A stretch of 64,000 nt of DNA from JAKVBK01 sp022447275 (GCA_047125605.1 CP138932.1:806001-870000), one strand, 5' to 3'. Shown: positions 52,953 to 62,446, numbered from the stretch's first letter. Made by a program: numbers and translations. The notes: a model not told the origin generated them from the letters alone.

Positions 52953-54326
52953 TCAGGCCTTTTTCAAATGGTATGATTTGGGGCGGGTCAGATTGTGGTA
53001 GCCGATGATCGACAGACCACCGCCGCGCCCGGTGTCTTTGCATCCGGTCCAGCACAGGGCAGGGTCCAGATAGTCGGCCCGGTTCATGAACACGGTGCCT
53101 GTGTCGATCTGATCGGCGATGGCTTCTGCCCGGGCGGTGTCTTGTGTCCAGACGGACGCGGTGAGACCGAAACTGCTGTCATTCATCAAAGCAATGGCTT
53201 CAGCATCATCTTTGACAGGCATCACGCACACAACGGGGCCAAAGCTTTCATCGCGCATTACTCGCATGTCATGGGTCACGTTGGTGAGAATCTGCGGGGT
53301 CAGGTAGGCGCCGCCGTCATCCGTATCAAAGGTGGCAATATGGGCTTTGGCGCCGGCTGCAATTGCCTCTGCGGTTTGGGCGCGCACCTCATTGGCAAAG
53401 CGCTTATGGGCCATCGGGCCGATGGTGGTTTCAGGGTCCAGCGGATTGCCCAGGCGATAGCCCTCCACGATGGCTACGGCCTTCTCTACGAACGCATCAA
53501 AGTGCTGTTCGGCTACATAGATGCGTTCGATCCCGCAGCAGCATTGGCCAGAGTTGTACATGGCGCCGTCAATCAGCGTGTCTGCTGCGGCGTCCAAATC
53601 AGCGTCGTCACAGACATAGCCGGGGTCTTTTCCCCCGAGTTCCAAACCGACGCCCGTAAACGTGCCCGCGGCCGCCTTTTCAATGGCTTGGCCACCGCCG
53701 ACAGATCCGGTGAAATTCACAAACCCGAAGGATTTTGCGGCAATCAGTGCTGATGTTGTCTGGTGATCGAGGCACACATTTGCAAACACATCTTCCGGGA
53801 TGCCTGCTGCATGAAACGCTTGGGCCATACGCTCGCCCACCACTGGTGTTTGGCTGGCATGTTTGAGCATGACCGTGTTGCCCACGATCAGGGCAGGAAC
53901 CACCGTATTGATCGCGGTCATGTAGGGATAGTTCCAGGGCGCCACGACCAGTACCACGCCGTGGGGCACGCGCTTGATCACCCTGCGAAAGCGATCGCTG
54001 TCTTCAATTTCGATATCGGCCAAGGCGCCCTGCGCGATCTCGGCCATGTACTGAGCCCGTTCATTGAAGCCGCCAAACTCGCCGCCATAGCGGATTGGGC
54101 GGCCCATCTGATGGGCCAGTTCGGGCACGATCTCATCGTTCATGGCGCCCACATTGGCAACACCCTCCAGCACCAACGCAATGCGCTCTGCGAGGGGACG
54201 GGCGGCCCAGTCTTTTTGCGCGGCCTGAAGCCGGGCGACGGCACTGTGCGCATCCTCGGCGGACAATACCGGGCGTTCGGCATAGACCGACCCGTCGATG
54301 GGTGAAATACAGCGGATCATCTTCAA
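52953..54326 (-). CDS. NAD(P)-dependent aldehyde dehydrogenase
   Basis: 457 residues. Catalytic Cys in the NSGQCCCGIERIYV segment, general-base Glu in GVGLELGGKDPGYV, cofactor segment VVAPWNYPYMTAINTVVPALIVGNTVMLKHA and the Asn in that region are intact. It oxidises an aldehyde to the acid. It overlaps the GS-like gene by four bases and precedes the alcohol dehydrogenase. Specificity cannot be read from the sequence, but it belongs to the group that includes gamma-glutamyl-aminoaldehyde dehydrogenases. Confidence 0.93.
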   Translation of the reverse strand: MKMIRCISPIDGSVYAERPVLSAEDAHSAVARLQAAQKDWAARPLAERIALVLEGVANVGAMNDEIVPELAHQMGRPIRYGGEFGGFNERAQYMAEIAQGALADIEIEDSDRFRRVIKRVPHGVVLVVAPWNYPYMTAINTVVPALIVGNTVMLKHASQTPVVGERMAQAFHAAGIPEDVFANVCLDHQTTSALIAAKSFGFVNFTGSVGGGQAIEKAAAGTFTGVGLELGGKDPGYVCDDADLDAAADTLIDGAMYNSGQCCCGIERIYVAEQHFDAFVEKAVAIVEGYRLGNPLDPETTIGPMAHKRFANEVRAQTAEAIAAGAKAHIATFDTDDGGAYLTPQILTNVTHDMRVMRDESFGPVVCVMPVKDDAEAIALMNDSSFGLTASVWTQDTARAEAIADQIDTGTVFMNRADYLDPALCWTGCKDTGRGGGLSIIGYHNLTRPKSYHLKKA

Positions 54327-55687
54327 GCCCTTTCAAAGCCACGCGCGATTTCCCAATCGGTCACGACGCGGTCAAATTCTTCTTGTTCCCATTCTGCGCA
54401 GCGGGTGTAGTGCGCCACCACATCCGCACCCATTGCTTCCTTGAGGAGGTTGGAATTGCGCAAGGTTTCGGTTGCGGCCCGCAAGGTCTGCGGGATGTCT
54501 TTTGCATCGGCTGCGTCATACACATCCCCGTTTGATGGCGGGGCGAGCACCATCTGCTCTTCGATGCCTTTGATGCCGGCGGCCAGCATCGCGGCCTGGG
54601 CCAGATAGGGGTTTGTGTCAGAGCCGCCAATCCGGCATTCGACGCGCACGCCTTTTGTTCCGTCGCCGCACAGCCGGAAGCCCGCAGTGCGGTTGTCCAC
54701 TGACCAAACTGTTTTCGTGGGCGCAAATGTGCCTTTGGCGAAGCGTTTGTAGCTGTTCACATAGGGCGCCAGAAAGAACGTGTAATCAGGCGCATAGGCG
54801 ATGAGGCCAGCCATGTAGTGGTCCATCAGCTTGGACTTCCCGAGGGGTTTACTGTCGTCATAGAAAGCAGGGGCGCCGTCTTTCCAGAGCGATTGATGCA
54901 CATGGGCCGCGCTGCCAACCTTGGTGTGATCCCATTTCGGCAGGAAGGTCACGGCGTGGCCGTGTTGCCATGCGATCTCTTTGATCCCATTCTTTGCAAT
55001 CGTGTGGTGATCGGCACAGGCGAGCGCGTCTGCATAGCGGATGTTGAGTTCTTCCTGGCCGGTTTCGGCCTCACCTTTGGAATTCTCAACCGGCATGCCC
55101 GCCGCAAAAAGCTGGTTGCGGATCGGCCGCATCACATGCTCTTCTTTCGTGGTCTGGAGGATGTGATAATCTTCGTTATAGCCGCTGATCGGTGTGAGGT
55201 CGCGGAAGCCGCTCTTGCGGATTTCGTCGAATGATTTCTCGAACAGGAAGAATTCGAGCTCGGTCGCCATCATTGCGTCATAGCCAAGCGCGTTCAACCG
55301 TTCGACCTGCCGCTTCAGGACTTGGCGCGGTGCATGGGGCACGGGTGCATGGGTGTGGTGATCGAGGATGTCACAGAGCACCATCGCAGTGCCTTCAAGC
55401 CAGGGCAGCAGACGGATCGTCGTCAGATCGGGCGCCATGATGTAATCGCCATAGCCGCCTTCCCAACTGGAGGCGGCGTAGCCGTCTGGCGTTGCCATCT
55501 CAAGGTCTGTGGCCAGCAGGTAGTTACAGCAATGGGTTTCCTTGAAAGAGGTCTCCACAAAGTTCACCGCATGGAACCGCTTGCCCATCAGGCGGCCCTG
55601 CATATCGGGAAAACAGGTCAGGACCGTATCAACCGATCCTTCGGCAACGCGGGCCTTCAATTCGTCAAAACTCAACTTTCCCGGCAT
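54323..55687 (-). CDS. Glutamine synthetase-like gamma-glutamyl ligase
   Basis: 454 residues. The GS metal and ammonia-site segments ETGQEELNIRYADAL and GSAAHVHQSLW, and the ATP/phosphate segment ECRIGGSDTNPYLAQAAMLAAGIKG are present, so it should be active. The sequence belongs to the type I-like branch that includes PuuA, IpuC and similar ligases that glutamylate amines rather than ammonia. With the dehydrogenases downstream it would start a gamma-glutamylated amine or amino-alcohol route. Follows the TRAP binding-protein gene by 58 bases. Confidence 0.9.
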   Translation of the reverse strand: MPGKLSFDELKARVAEGSVDTVLTCFPDMQGRLMGKRFHAVNFVETSFKETHCCNYLLATDLEMATPDGYAASSWEGGYGDYIMAPDLTTIRLLPWLEGTAMVLCDILDHHTHAPVPHAPRQVLKRQVERLNALGYDAMMATELEFFLFEKSFDEIRKSGFRDLTPISGYNEDYHILQTTKEEHVMRPIRNQLFAAGMPVENSKGEAETGQEELNIRYADALACADHHTIAKNGIKEIAWQHGHAVTFLPKWDHTKVGSAAHVHQSLWKDGAPAFYDDSKPLGKSKLMDHYMAGLIAYAPDYTFFLAPYVNSYKRFAKGTFAPTKTVWSVDNRTAGFRLCGDGTKGVRVECRIGGSDTNPYLAQAAMLAAGIKGIEEQMVLAPPSNGDVYDAADAKDIPQTLRAATETLRNSNLLKEAMGADVVAHYTRCAEWEQEEFDRVVTDWEIARGFERA

Positions 55688-55712
55688 CTTTTTCTCTTTC
55701 GTAGGGAGGTAT

Positions 55713-55735
55713 GGGGGCAGCAGCGTGCCGCCCCC
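55713..55735 (-). repeat. Intercistronic hairpin between dctP and the GS-like gene
   Basis: GGGGGC (55713-55718) and GCCCCC (55730-55735) with additional inner pairing, lying in the 58-base gap between the two genes. A stem-loop here may protect the upstream binding-protein mRNA from 3' decay and lower expression of the downstream genes. Confidence 0.55.
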
Positions 55736-55745
55736 AAAATCTGTG

Positions 55746-56777
55746 TTAGCCGTAGCGGTAGGGCCGTCCGGCCTTCACCATATCGGCATTGTACTTCTTG
55801 AAGATCTCGACGACGCGACGCTTCGTGTCGCTTTCTGCCGCGATTTCTTCCCAGAATTCCAGAGCCGCGTTTTCAACCTGGGCCCATTCCTCATCGGGGA
55901 TGGTGGTGAGCTCCATTTTGGTGCCGTTCACCCGCAGATCGGCCTCGCCCCCCCAATACCAGTGCTGGCGGTAGTAGTGCGACTGCTCACAGCAGACCTG
56001 GAACAGTTTCTGCAGGTCTTCCGGCAGTTCGTTCCAACGATCCATATTGGCAAAGAAATGACCAATCCATGCGCCAGAGATGTTGTTGGTGAGGAAGTAG
56101 TTGGTCACATCGGCCCAGCCCACGGTGTAGTCCTCGGTGATGCCCGACCAGGCGATACCGTCAAGCTCGCCGGTCTGCACGGCCACTTCGATATCTTCCC
56201 AAGGCAGGTTCACGGGCACAACGCCAAAGCGGCTGAGGAAGCGGCCTGCGGTTGGGAAGGTGAAGATGCGCTTGCCTTCAAGGTCAGCCAGGCTGCGGAT
56301 CGGATCCTTCGTGGCGAAGTGGCACGGATCCCAGGCACCAGCGCTGACATGCTTCACGCCAACAGCGGCATATTCTTCGGCCCAGATGTCATTCAGGCCA
56401 TACCGGTTAAACAGCACAGGCACATCGAGGGAGTAGCGCGAACCAAACGGGAAATAGCCGCCAAAAACTGTGACTTCCGTGGGTGAGGCCATCGAGTCAT
56501 CGTCCGACTGAACCGCGTCGATCGTGCCGCGCTGCATGGCTTGGAACAGCTCGCCCGTCGGGACCAACTGATCGGCATAGAACAGCTCGATCTGCATCCG
56601 GTCGCCCGCGATTTCGTTGAACATCTTGATCGCCGGATCGATCACTTCTGCGGCCAGTGAGGCCCCCGCATAGGTCTGCATCCGCCATTTGATCGTGCTT
56701 TGTGCCAAGGCGGGCGTCGCCAGCGCTGCGGGGGCGGCAATCGCTGCCCCTTGGATAAACTTACGTCTCGTTGTCAT
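55746..56777 (-). CDS. TRAP transporter substrate-binding protein with Tat signal
   Basis: 343 residues from ATG 56777. The N-terminus carries the twin-arginine motif (Thr-Arg-Arg-Lys-Phe) followed by a hydrophobic stretch and an AxA cleavage site (Ala-Leu-Ala-Gln), so it is exported folded by Tat. The mature protein fits the DctP family, with the TakP-like segments YFPFGSRYSLDVPVLFNRYGL, WAEEYAAVGVKHVSAGAWDPCHF and NNISGAWIGHFFANMDRWNELPEDLQ. It binds the substrate of the operon, probably a carboxylate or keto acid. The Tat genes are in the same window. Confidence 0.92.
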   Translation of the reverse strand: MTTRRKFIQGAAIAAPAALATPALAQSTIKWRMQTYAGASLAAEVIDPAIKMFNEIAGDRMQIELFYADQLVPTGELFQAMQRGTIDAVQSDDDSMASPTEVTVFGGYFPFGSRYSLDVPVLFNRYGLNDIWAEEYAAVGVKHVSAGAWDPCHFATKDPIRSLADLEGKRIFTFPTAGRFLSRFGVVPVNLPWEDIEVAVQTGELDGIAWSGITEDYTVGWADVTNYFLTNNISGAWIGHFFANMDRWNELPEDLQKLFQVCCEQSHYYRQHWYWGGEADLRVNGTKMELTTIPDEEWAQVENAALEFWEEIAAESDTKRRVVEIFKKYNADMVKAGRPYRYG

Positions 56778-56823
56778 TGTTTCACTCCTAGTTGGTTGAT
56801 GCCGGTTGGCCCGGCTTATGAAT

Positions 56824-58149
56824 TCATTTTCCGTAAACGTAGTCAGGCAGCCATGTTGCAAGCTCGGGGAACAGCATGACGAGGCTGAGAGCGAGCACCA
56901 TCACCAGCACAAATGGCGTGATCGACGCGTAAATATCGCGCAGCCCGATCTCGGGCGGGGCCATGGCGCGCATAAGAAACAGATTGTAGCCGAAAGGCGG
57001 GGTCATGTAGGCGATCTGCGTCGTGATCGTGTAGAGGATGCCATACCAGATCAGGTCAAACCCGAGGGCCCCGACCAAGGGCACGTAAAGTGGGGCCACG
57101 ATGACAAGCATGGCGGTGTCATCAAGGAACGTGCCCATCAAAATAAAGCTGAGCTGCATCAGGATCAGGATCATCCAAGGGCTCAGGTTCAGGCGCTCGG
57201 TGAACAGCGCTTCGATGGCCTTGACGGCGCCCAGCCCATCAAACACTGCGCCAAAGGCAAGGGCGGCCAGGATGATCCACATGAACATGCAGGTGATCCC
57301 GAGGGTGTTTCGGACCGAATTCTCAAAGACCTCACGCGTCATACGCCCCTTGAGGACAGCGGCGAGGAAGGCGGCCAAGGCTCCGATTGCGGAACTCTCC
57401 ACAAGCGATGTCCAGCCGTTGACAAAGGGCACCATCATGACGGCAAAAATGATCAGCGGCAGCAGACCCGCGCGCAGCAAACGCAATTTTTCAGCGCGCG
57501 GCATGTTGCGGTCTTCGTCGCTCAGAATGGGGCCGAGTGCGGGGTTCAGGCGGCAGCGCAACGCAATGTAGATCACAAACATGGCGGCCATCATCAGCCC
57601 GGGAATGATCCCGGCCAGCCAAAGTTGGCCCACGGGCTGGCGGGCAATCATCGCGTAGAGCACAAGCACAACGGAAGGCGGCACCAGAATGCCCAGAGAG
57701 GACCCGGCCTGGATCACCCCCGTTACGATGCGCTTGTCATAGCCGCGCTTGAGAAGCTCTGGCAGGGCAATTGTTGCGCCAATGGCCATGCCTGCAACGC
57801 TCAAACCGTTCATGGCCGAAATCAGCACCATCAATCCGATCGTGCCGATGGCCAGCCCACCGCGCAAACCGCCCATCCAAACATGGAACATGCGATACAG
57901 ATCATCGGCGATCTTGGATTCTGACAGCACATATCCCATGAAAATGAACATCGGCAGCGTCAACAGCGGATACCATTTCATCAGCTTCATGGCCGCAGCA
58001 AAGCCAATGTCATAGCCCCCCTTGTCGCCCCAAAGCAGCAGGGCTGCGACCACGGCAACAAATCCGATTGCACCAAAGACGCGTTGCCCGGTCAGAAGCA
58101 TCAGCATCATGGTCGAGAACATGAGGGTTGCGATCAACTCATAGGGCAT
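56824..58149 (-). CDS. TRAP transporter large permease (DctM)
   Basis: 441 residues from ATG 58149, which overlaps the last base of the dctQ stop. The segments GGLAIGTIGLMVLISAMNGLSVAGMAIGATIALPELLKRGYDKRIVTG and GSSLGILVPPSVVLVLYAMIARQPVGQLWLAG are the DctM family core; about 12 helices. It forms the translocation channel with DctQ and binds the Tat-exported DctP. Confidence 0.95.
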   Translation of the reverse strand: MPYELIATLMFSTMMLMLLTGQRVFGAIGFVAVVAALLLWGDKGGYDIGFAAAMKLMKWYPLLTLPMFIFMGYVLSESKIADDLYRMFHVWMGGLRGGLAIGTIGLMVLISAMNGLSVAGMAIGATIALPELLKRGYDKRIVTGVIQAGSSLGILVPPSVVLVLYAMIARQPVGQLWLAGIIPGLMMAAMFVIYIALRCRLNPALGPILSDEDRNMPRAEKLRLLRAGLLPLIIFAVMMVPFVNGWTSLVESSAIGALAAFLAAVLKGRMTREVFENSVRNTLGITCMFMWIILAALAFGAVFDGLGAVKAIEALFTERLNLSPWMILILMQLSFILMGTFLDDTAMLVIVAPLYVPLVGALGFDLIWYGILYTITTQIAYMTPPFGYNLFLMRAMAPPEIGLRDIYASITPFVLVMVLALSLVMLFPELATWLPDYVYGK

Positions 58150-58718
58150 CAGATGCCGGCCCCCTTGATCCGCAAGATATCTTTGAACAGTTCTGACAAG
58201 CATTGAAGGATCATCAGGAAAAACCCGACAATCATTACCAGCTTGATCGGCCACATGTAGGGCCGCCACGCAGAGGAGGATCGCTCCAGTCGGCCCACCT
58301 CTTCTGCGCCTGTGAGCACGCCCAGCAAATAGGAAACCGGCGCATCCTTCCAATAGCCCAGTGAATAGGCAGTAGAGCCGATCGCACCATAGAGAAGCAC
58401 GCATAGATAGAAGATCAGCAACAGCACCGTGAAGGCATCAAACCATGCCTTTCTGCGCACGGACCAACTGCCATAAAGCAGGTCCATCCGCACATTGGAG
58501 CCCAGTTGCAGCGAATAGGGCCCGCCGAGAATGTAATAGCCCACCATCACGAATTGAGCCATTTCTAGGGTCCAAAGAGATGGCAGAAAGAATGTCTTGC
58601 TGATCGACGACCACAGCAAAATGCCCATCAATACGAATATGCCATACATAACGATCCGGCCCAGCCGATAGTTCACCGCATCCACGCCGCCGATAAATGC
58701 CTGCATCAACCGCTGCAT
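58149..58718 (-). CDS. TRAP transporter small permease (DctQ)
   Basis: 189 residues, four membrane helices, LWTLEMAQFVMVGYYILGGPYSLQLGSNVRMDLLYG segment. Its start overlaps the end of the amidohydrolase gene by 13 bases. It partners the DctM protein. Confidence 0.93.
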   Translation of the reverse strand: MQRLMQAFIGGVDAVNYRLGRIVMYGIFVLMGILLWSSISKTFFLPSLWTLEMAQFVMVGYYILGGPYSLQLGSNVRMDLLYGSWSVRRKAWFDAFTVLLLIFYLCVLLYGAIGSTAYSLGYWKDAPVSYLLGVLTGAEEVGRLERSSSAWRPYMWPIKLVMIVGFFLMILQCLSELFKDILRIKGAGI

Positions 58719-59482
58719 CGGTCACCTCGCGGAGCTATGCCAAGCGCTTCCAGGGCGCCGGATGTCCAGCCGGAGAGCATCTGTGCCATATCCGCCTGCT
58801 GCTGGGCAGTTTGGATCAGATCGTTTCGGATCTCGATCATGACATTGAGCCGTCCTTGTGGGAGCGCGTGGGTTTTCAAGGTGTGCATGACACCGTGCTC
58901 TGGTCCGTAGGGCGCATTCCGCTGCACGTTGGCCGGGGTATGATCGATTGCTGTTTTCAGGAACGCGTCTGCCAATCTGGTGTCGTGATCATGCAGAATG
59001 CCGATCTCAACCTCGCGCGGAATGCCGTTATAAACGGGTGTAAAGCTGTGGATCGTCACCAAGATTGGCGACGTCTTTTTGGCCATGCGTCCGCCCAGAG
59101 CCGTTTTGAAGGGGGCGTAATACAAATTGGTACGGCGCGCGCGCTCGGTCTCTGTCAGGTCTGCGTTTCCGGGAATGTCGAAGGCTTCGCTGCGTGCGGG
59201 CATGGCATCTGGCGCGCTTGGGGGGCGATTACAGTCGAACACCAAGCGGGACACGGTCGCCTCAACGAGGCACGCATCCAGCAGTTCAGACATCGTCTGT
59301 GCAACCGCACTGGCGCCGGGATCCCAGGCGGCGTGACTGTGACGTGCCGCTGGTGAAAGGCCCAAGCCCCCAAATTCCGCTGGAATTGCAGAGCTCGCGT
59401 GTTCACAGGCCAAAATGATATCTGAATCAGCCGCTTCGCGGGTGATGCTTACATTCAGATCTTGGGCGTCGGTGTCAGGCAT
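58706..59482 (-). CDS. N-formylglutamate amidohydrolase-like enzyme
   Basis: 258 residues from ATG 59482. Metal and substrate segments are ILACEHASSAIPAEFGGLGL, HAAWDPGASAVAQTMS, RLVFDCNRPP and GILHDHDTRLAD, matching the FGase family (a zinc amidohydrolase). It hydrolyses N-acyl glutamates or related gamma-glutamyl amides. As the first gene of the operon with a GS-like ligase, it may remove the glutamyl group at the end of the pathway (inference). The promoter lies in the gap to the divergent RpiR regulator. Confidence 0.9.
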   Translation of the reverse strand: MPDTDAQDLNVSITREAADSDIILACEHASSAIPAEFGGLGLSPAARHSHAAWDPGASAVAQTMSELLDACLVEATVSRLVFDCNRPPSAPDAMPARSEAFDIPGNADLTETERARRTNLYYAPFKTALGGRMAKKTSPILVTIHSFTPVYNGIPREVEIGILHDHDTRLADAFLKTAIDHTPANVQRNAPYGPEHGVMHTLKTHALPQGRLNVMIEIRNDLIQTAQQQADMAQMLSGWTSGALEALGIAPRGDRCSG

Positions 59483-59499
59483 AGGGCTCCCTCGCACAC

Positions 59500-59529
59500 A
59501 AATTGGTTGCCAAATGCTGCGTCTGTCAA
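59500..59529 (-). promoter_or_regulatory. Candidate promoter of the catabolic operon
   Basis: On the minus strand TTGACA (59529-59524) is a perfect -35 box; with a 16-base spacer the hexamer ACCAAT could serve as a weak -10. The same TGTCAA word has a mirror TTGACA at 59577-59582, so the two could form a widely spaced operator pair. Confidence 0.35.
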
Positions 59530-59594
59530 CACAGTTGTGAAAAATTCGTCTCGATCCGACATCATCTGATAATTTTTTGACAGGCTGAGCGCGC

Positions 59595-60467
59595 ATGAGC
59601 CACACACCTGATACGATCGCCGAGCAGATCCAAGCGAAGATGGATCATTTAACGCGTGCTGAGCGACAGTTGGCGATGTCCATTCTGCAAAGCTATCCGG
59701 CATCCGGCTTGGGAACGCTGAATGCTTTGGCCTCTGATGCAAAGGTTTCGGTGCCAACAGTTGCCCGCATGGTTCAGAAGCTTGGGTATCGCGGTTTCCC
59801 GGAGTTTCAGGCCAGCCTGCGCGAAGAACTCATGGCCAAGGTGAAAACACCGATCGCCAAGCATGACACCTGGGCAGAGGCTGCCCCTCAGGATCACATC
59901 TTGAACCGCTTTACCGACGCTGTGATCGAAAACATTCGCCAAACACTCAGCCAGATTGATCCTTTGGCATTTGATCGTGCATGCGCGCTGATTGGGGATG
60001 TGGACCGGCCTCTCTATATTGTGGGGGGGCGGATTACTCATACCCTTGCAGAGTATCTCTACATGCACATGCAGGTGATCCGGCCAAACCTGACCCATGT
60101 GCAATCAACCTCCAACACGTGGCCACATTACCTGCTGAATGCCCGAGAAGGGGATGTCTTCGTTATCTTCGATGTCCGCAGATACGAGAACAATACACTC
60201 AAGCTCGCAGAAATCGCCCACGCGCGCGGCGCCAAGATCATATTGCTCACGGATCAATGGCGCTCGCCGGTGCATGCGCTCGCGGATATATGTTTGACCA
60301 ACCGGATTGTGGTGCCATCTGCCTGGGACTCATCGGCGACGATCATGCTGTTGGTTGAAACCATGATTTCAGCGATCCAATCGCAAAATTGGGATGGCAC
60401 GAAAACCCGAATAGAGGCGCTCGAAGATATGTTTGATCAGACCAAACTGTTTCGAAAGTTCACCTAA
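59595..60467 (+). CDS. RpiR/MurR-family transcriptional regulator
   Basis: 290 residues. N-terminal HTH (NALASDAKVSVPTVARMVQKLGYRGFPEFQASLREEL) and C-terminal SIS domain (GDVFVIFDVRRYENNTLKLAEIAHARGAKIILLTDQ), the RpiR layout. The SIS domain would bind a sugar phosphate or similar effector. It is divergent from the seven-gene operon and is its likely regulator. The start codon is 113 bases from the amidohydrolase start. Confidence 0.92.
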   Translation: MSHTPDTIAEQIQAKMDHLTRAERQLAMSILQSYPASGLGTLNALASDAKVSVPTVARMVQKLGYRGFPEFQASLREELMAKVKTPIAKHDTWAEAAPQDHILNRFTDAVIENIRQTLSQIDPLAFDRACALIGDVDRPLYIVGGRITHTLAEYLYMHMQVIRPNLTHVQSTSNTWPHYLLNAREGDVFVIFDVRRYENNTLKLAEIAHARGAKIILLTDQWRSPVHALADICLTNRIVVPSAWDSSATIMLLVETMISAIQSQNWDGTKTRIEALEDMFDQTKLFRKFT

Positions 60468-60618
60468 GTGTTTCCACGACTGAGGGTCCTTCTTTTCGCC
60501 ATAGCGCGGGAGGAGGTATGGTGCGGCTTAGATTTTCAGCGTGAAAAGTGCTATTCAGGTTAGCCTAGGACGTTCTGTTGCGCTGTGCGTAGGTGGCCTT
60601 TCTAAGATTGGCCGTATT

Positions 60619-61122
60619 TCAAAGTTTTTCGTGAAGCCACCAAAGGGCCTTTGGTTCAACCGTTCTGTAAATATGAATTTCGCGCAACCTGAGCAGAAAC
60701 CTCTCTCCCATACCCTGTCTGTTAAGGTGAAAGCGATTTACGAATTCCAAAACTTCCGGCGCAGGCTTGTGAAACTGTGCAGTCCATAAGGCCAATTGAA
60801 AAAGTATCGGCATGAATTCAATTCCAGCGTTGGACAGAAAGTACAGTTTCTTTTGAGCATGCAAATCTGACTTTTGCACAGATAACATTTGCAATTGGAC
60901 CATATGTTGCAAACGTGAAGCGAGGGCGCCAGAAGAAATACCTTCCTGATTATTTCGCAGAATCTCATTGAAGCAGCGCCGATCAAACAGGGCGATATCC
61001 CTTATAATGATCGGTATCCATTTGTCAGCCAAAAGATGCCCTGCAAGCCCTATTGGGCACATGTCTTTTGTGGTGTTTTGTATGTCCAACACGCGTTCTC
61101 TCCGAACCGCTTCAAAATACAA
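60619..61122 (-). CDS. HxlR-family winged-helix regulator
   Basis: 167 residues. The family core CPIGLAGHLLADKWIPIIIRDIALFDRRCFNEILRNNQEGISSGALASRLQHM is clear, with the Cys near residue 22 often used for redox or electrophile sensing. Its base composition is lower in G+C than the rest of the window. It is divergent from the orphan gene at 61208, its likely target. Confidence 0.9.
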   Translation of the reverse strand: MYFEAVRRERVLDIQNTTKDMCPIGLAGHLLADKWIPIIIRDIALFDRRCFNEILRNNQEGISSGALASRLQHMVQLQMLSVQKSDLHAQKKLYFLSNAGIEFMPILFQLALWTAQFHKPAPEVLEFVNRFHLNRQGMGERFLLRLREIHIYRTVEPKALWWLHEKL

Positions 61123-61207
61123 ACTAGATCGCTGGCGGCCGGTCGGTAAACCTATTCAAAGGTGCACTCTGCACTATCCAACCCACTCGAAAATTGGAGG
61201 TTTCACC

Positions 61208-61837
61208 GTGTCGACACCAAACTTTGTTGCGATTACTGCTGCCAACTGCCCCCCAGCGAAACGTGCTGCTGCTCTCGCAGATATGGCGAACTTCGCGGGC
61301 GACTGCCGAGAGCACGGCGCCGAGCGCGTGACCTTTGGTAGTGTTGTATCGGGTCGCTTTCCGGGAGCTCTGGTGTTCGTACAGTTTTTCAGTGGCTTGG
61401 ATAAATTTGAATCTGTGGTTAATAATATGCCTCACTCGGATGCATATAAAAGGTTATTGGGCGATCATGAGGTAACGCCGTTTGCGCGAAATGTACTCAA
61501 GGCAAAGCCTATTGATTTCGAGCCGACTTTAGAGCCGATGCCGAACTATCTGATGCTCACACGTGCCCATCGGCATGCGTTTGACGAACCAGAAATGATC
61601 AACCTGATGAATAAGGTTGCGCCAGTCTTCAAATCAGCAGGTGCGCAGACGATGCGAATGGGGCAAACCCTTACTGGAAGTGATCTTGGCACCTATATGC
61701 TTGGCGTTACATACCCGGACATGTCCGCAATTGAGCGCACATATCAAGCACTCGGCGAGAATTCCGATTTTGCAACCCTTATGAATGGAATGGATGTCGA
61801 TATGCGATCCATTTCTCGGATAGCAGGCATTCTTTAG
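61208..61837 (+). CDS. Orphan protein with two alpha+beta-barrel-like halves
   Basis: About 209 residues from GTG 61208 with ribosome site GGAGG eight bases upstream. I do not recognise the family with certainty; the two halves (about 15-105 and 115-205) have a similar pattern of strands and helices (FVQFFSGLDKFESVV; LGVTYPDMSAIERTYQAL) that looks like a duplicated ferredoxin-like fold of the antibiotic-biosynthesis-monooxygenase kind. A FGSVVSGRFPGALVF segment is followed by charged loops. No signal peptide. It lies opposite the HxlR gene with an 85-base gap. Confidence 0.65.
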   Translation: MSTPNFVAITAANCPPAKRAAALADMANFAGDCREHGAERVTFGSVVSGRFPGALVFVQFFSGLDKFESVVNNMPHSDAYKRLLGDHEVTPFARNVLKAKPIDFEPTLEPMPNYLMLTRAHRHAFDEPEMINLMNKVAPVFKSAGAQTMRMGQTLTGSDLGTYMLGVTYPDMSAIERTYQALGENSDFATLMNGMDVDMRSISRIAGIL

Positions 61838-62038
61838 GCGCTGTGGAGCGTTGGCGCACGCTTTCAGGCGACTGCTTCAAGAGGCAAGGCCGTCCTAGAG
61901 TGGATGTGTTTTCTGGGTCTGTTTGGAAAGCAGCCGGATCACTGTGACAAGCAAAACATCCAACCGGCATTGTTTTGTTTACCGCAAAGCTGCTTCGTCC
62001 GCAGCTGCACTGTAATTATAAAGTAGGAGGAGACCCCG

Positions 62039-62446
62039 ATGGTCGAAAGCTTTGATGGAACACTTAACCTTACCCTTTGGATACTGCTGCTCATTGGATC
62101 AGTCTATTACAGCTTTAGATGTCTGTTTCAGACCAAGCAGTTCAATGATCAATACGGCTTTGGGGATGGGGCCGTGTTTATGACAAGGTTTGCCGGGACA
62201 AATGTGGGCGCTGCAGCCGTTATTTCTTTGGCCTTGTTGGTCTACGGACCTGCTGGTGCGTGGGCGTTCGTGGCTTGGGGTTGGGTTCAATCACTCCTTG
62301 CAACCATTTTTGGTTATCAAACTGTCAACAGCAGTTGGGCGCAGGTGGAAGGCGTGAAGGCAACGGCGGAAGGGTATATAGCGCCGCTGGGATTTCTTGT
62401 GTTGAACACTGTCTTGCTCATAAACATGAGTGAGATTCTCTACTGA
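62039..62446 (+). CDS. Small membrane protein of unknown function
   Basis: 135 residues, strong ribosome site AGGAGGAG upstream. Four predicted helices (10-28, 55-75, 78-95, 112-130) with short loops and few charges. I see no known family; the size and topology resemble small MAPEG-like or hypothetical integral proteins but no signature is visible. It lies about 200 bases after the orphan gene, within the AT-richer stretch. Confidence 0.65.
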   Translation: MVESFDGTLNLTLWILLLIGSVYYSFRCLFQTKQFNDQYGFGDGAVFMTRFAGTNVGAAAVISLALLVYGPAGAWAFVAWGWVQSLLATIFGYQTVNSSWAQVEGVKATAEGYIAPLGFLVLNTVLLINMSEILY

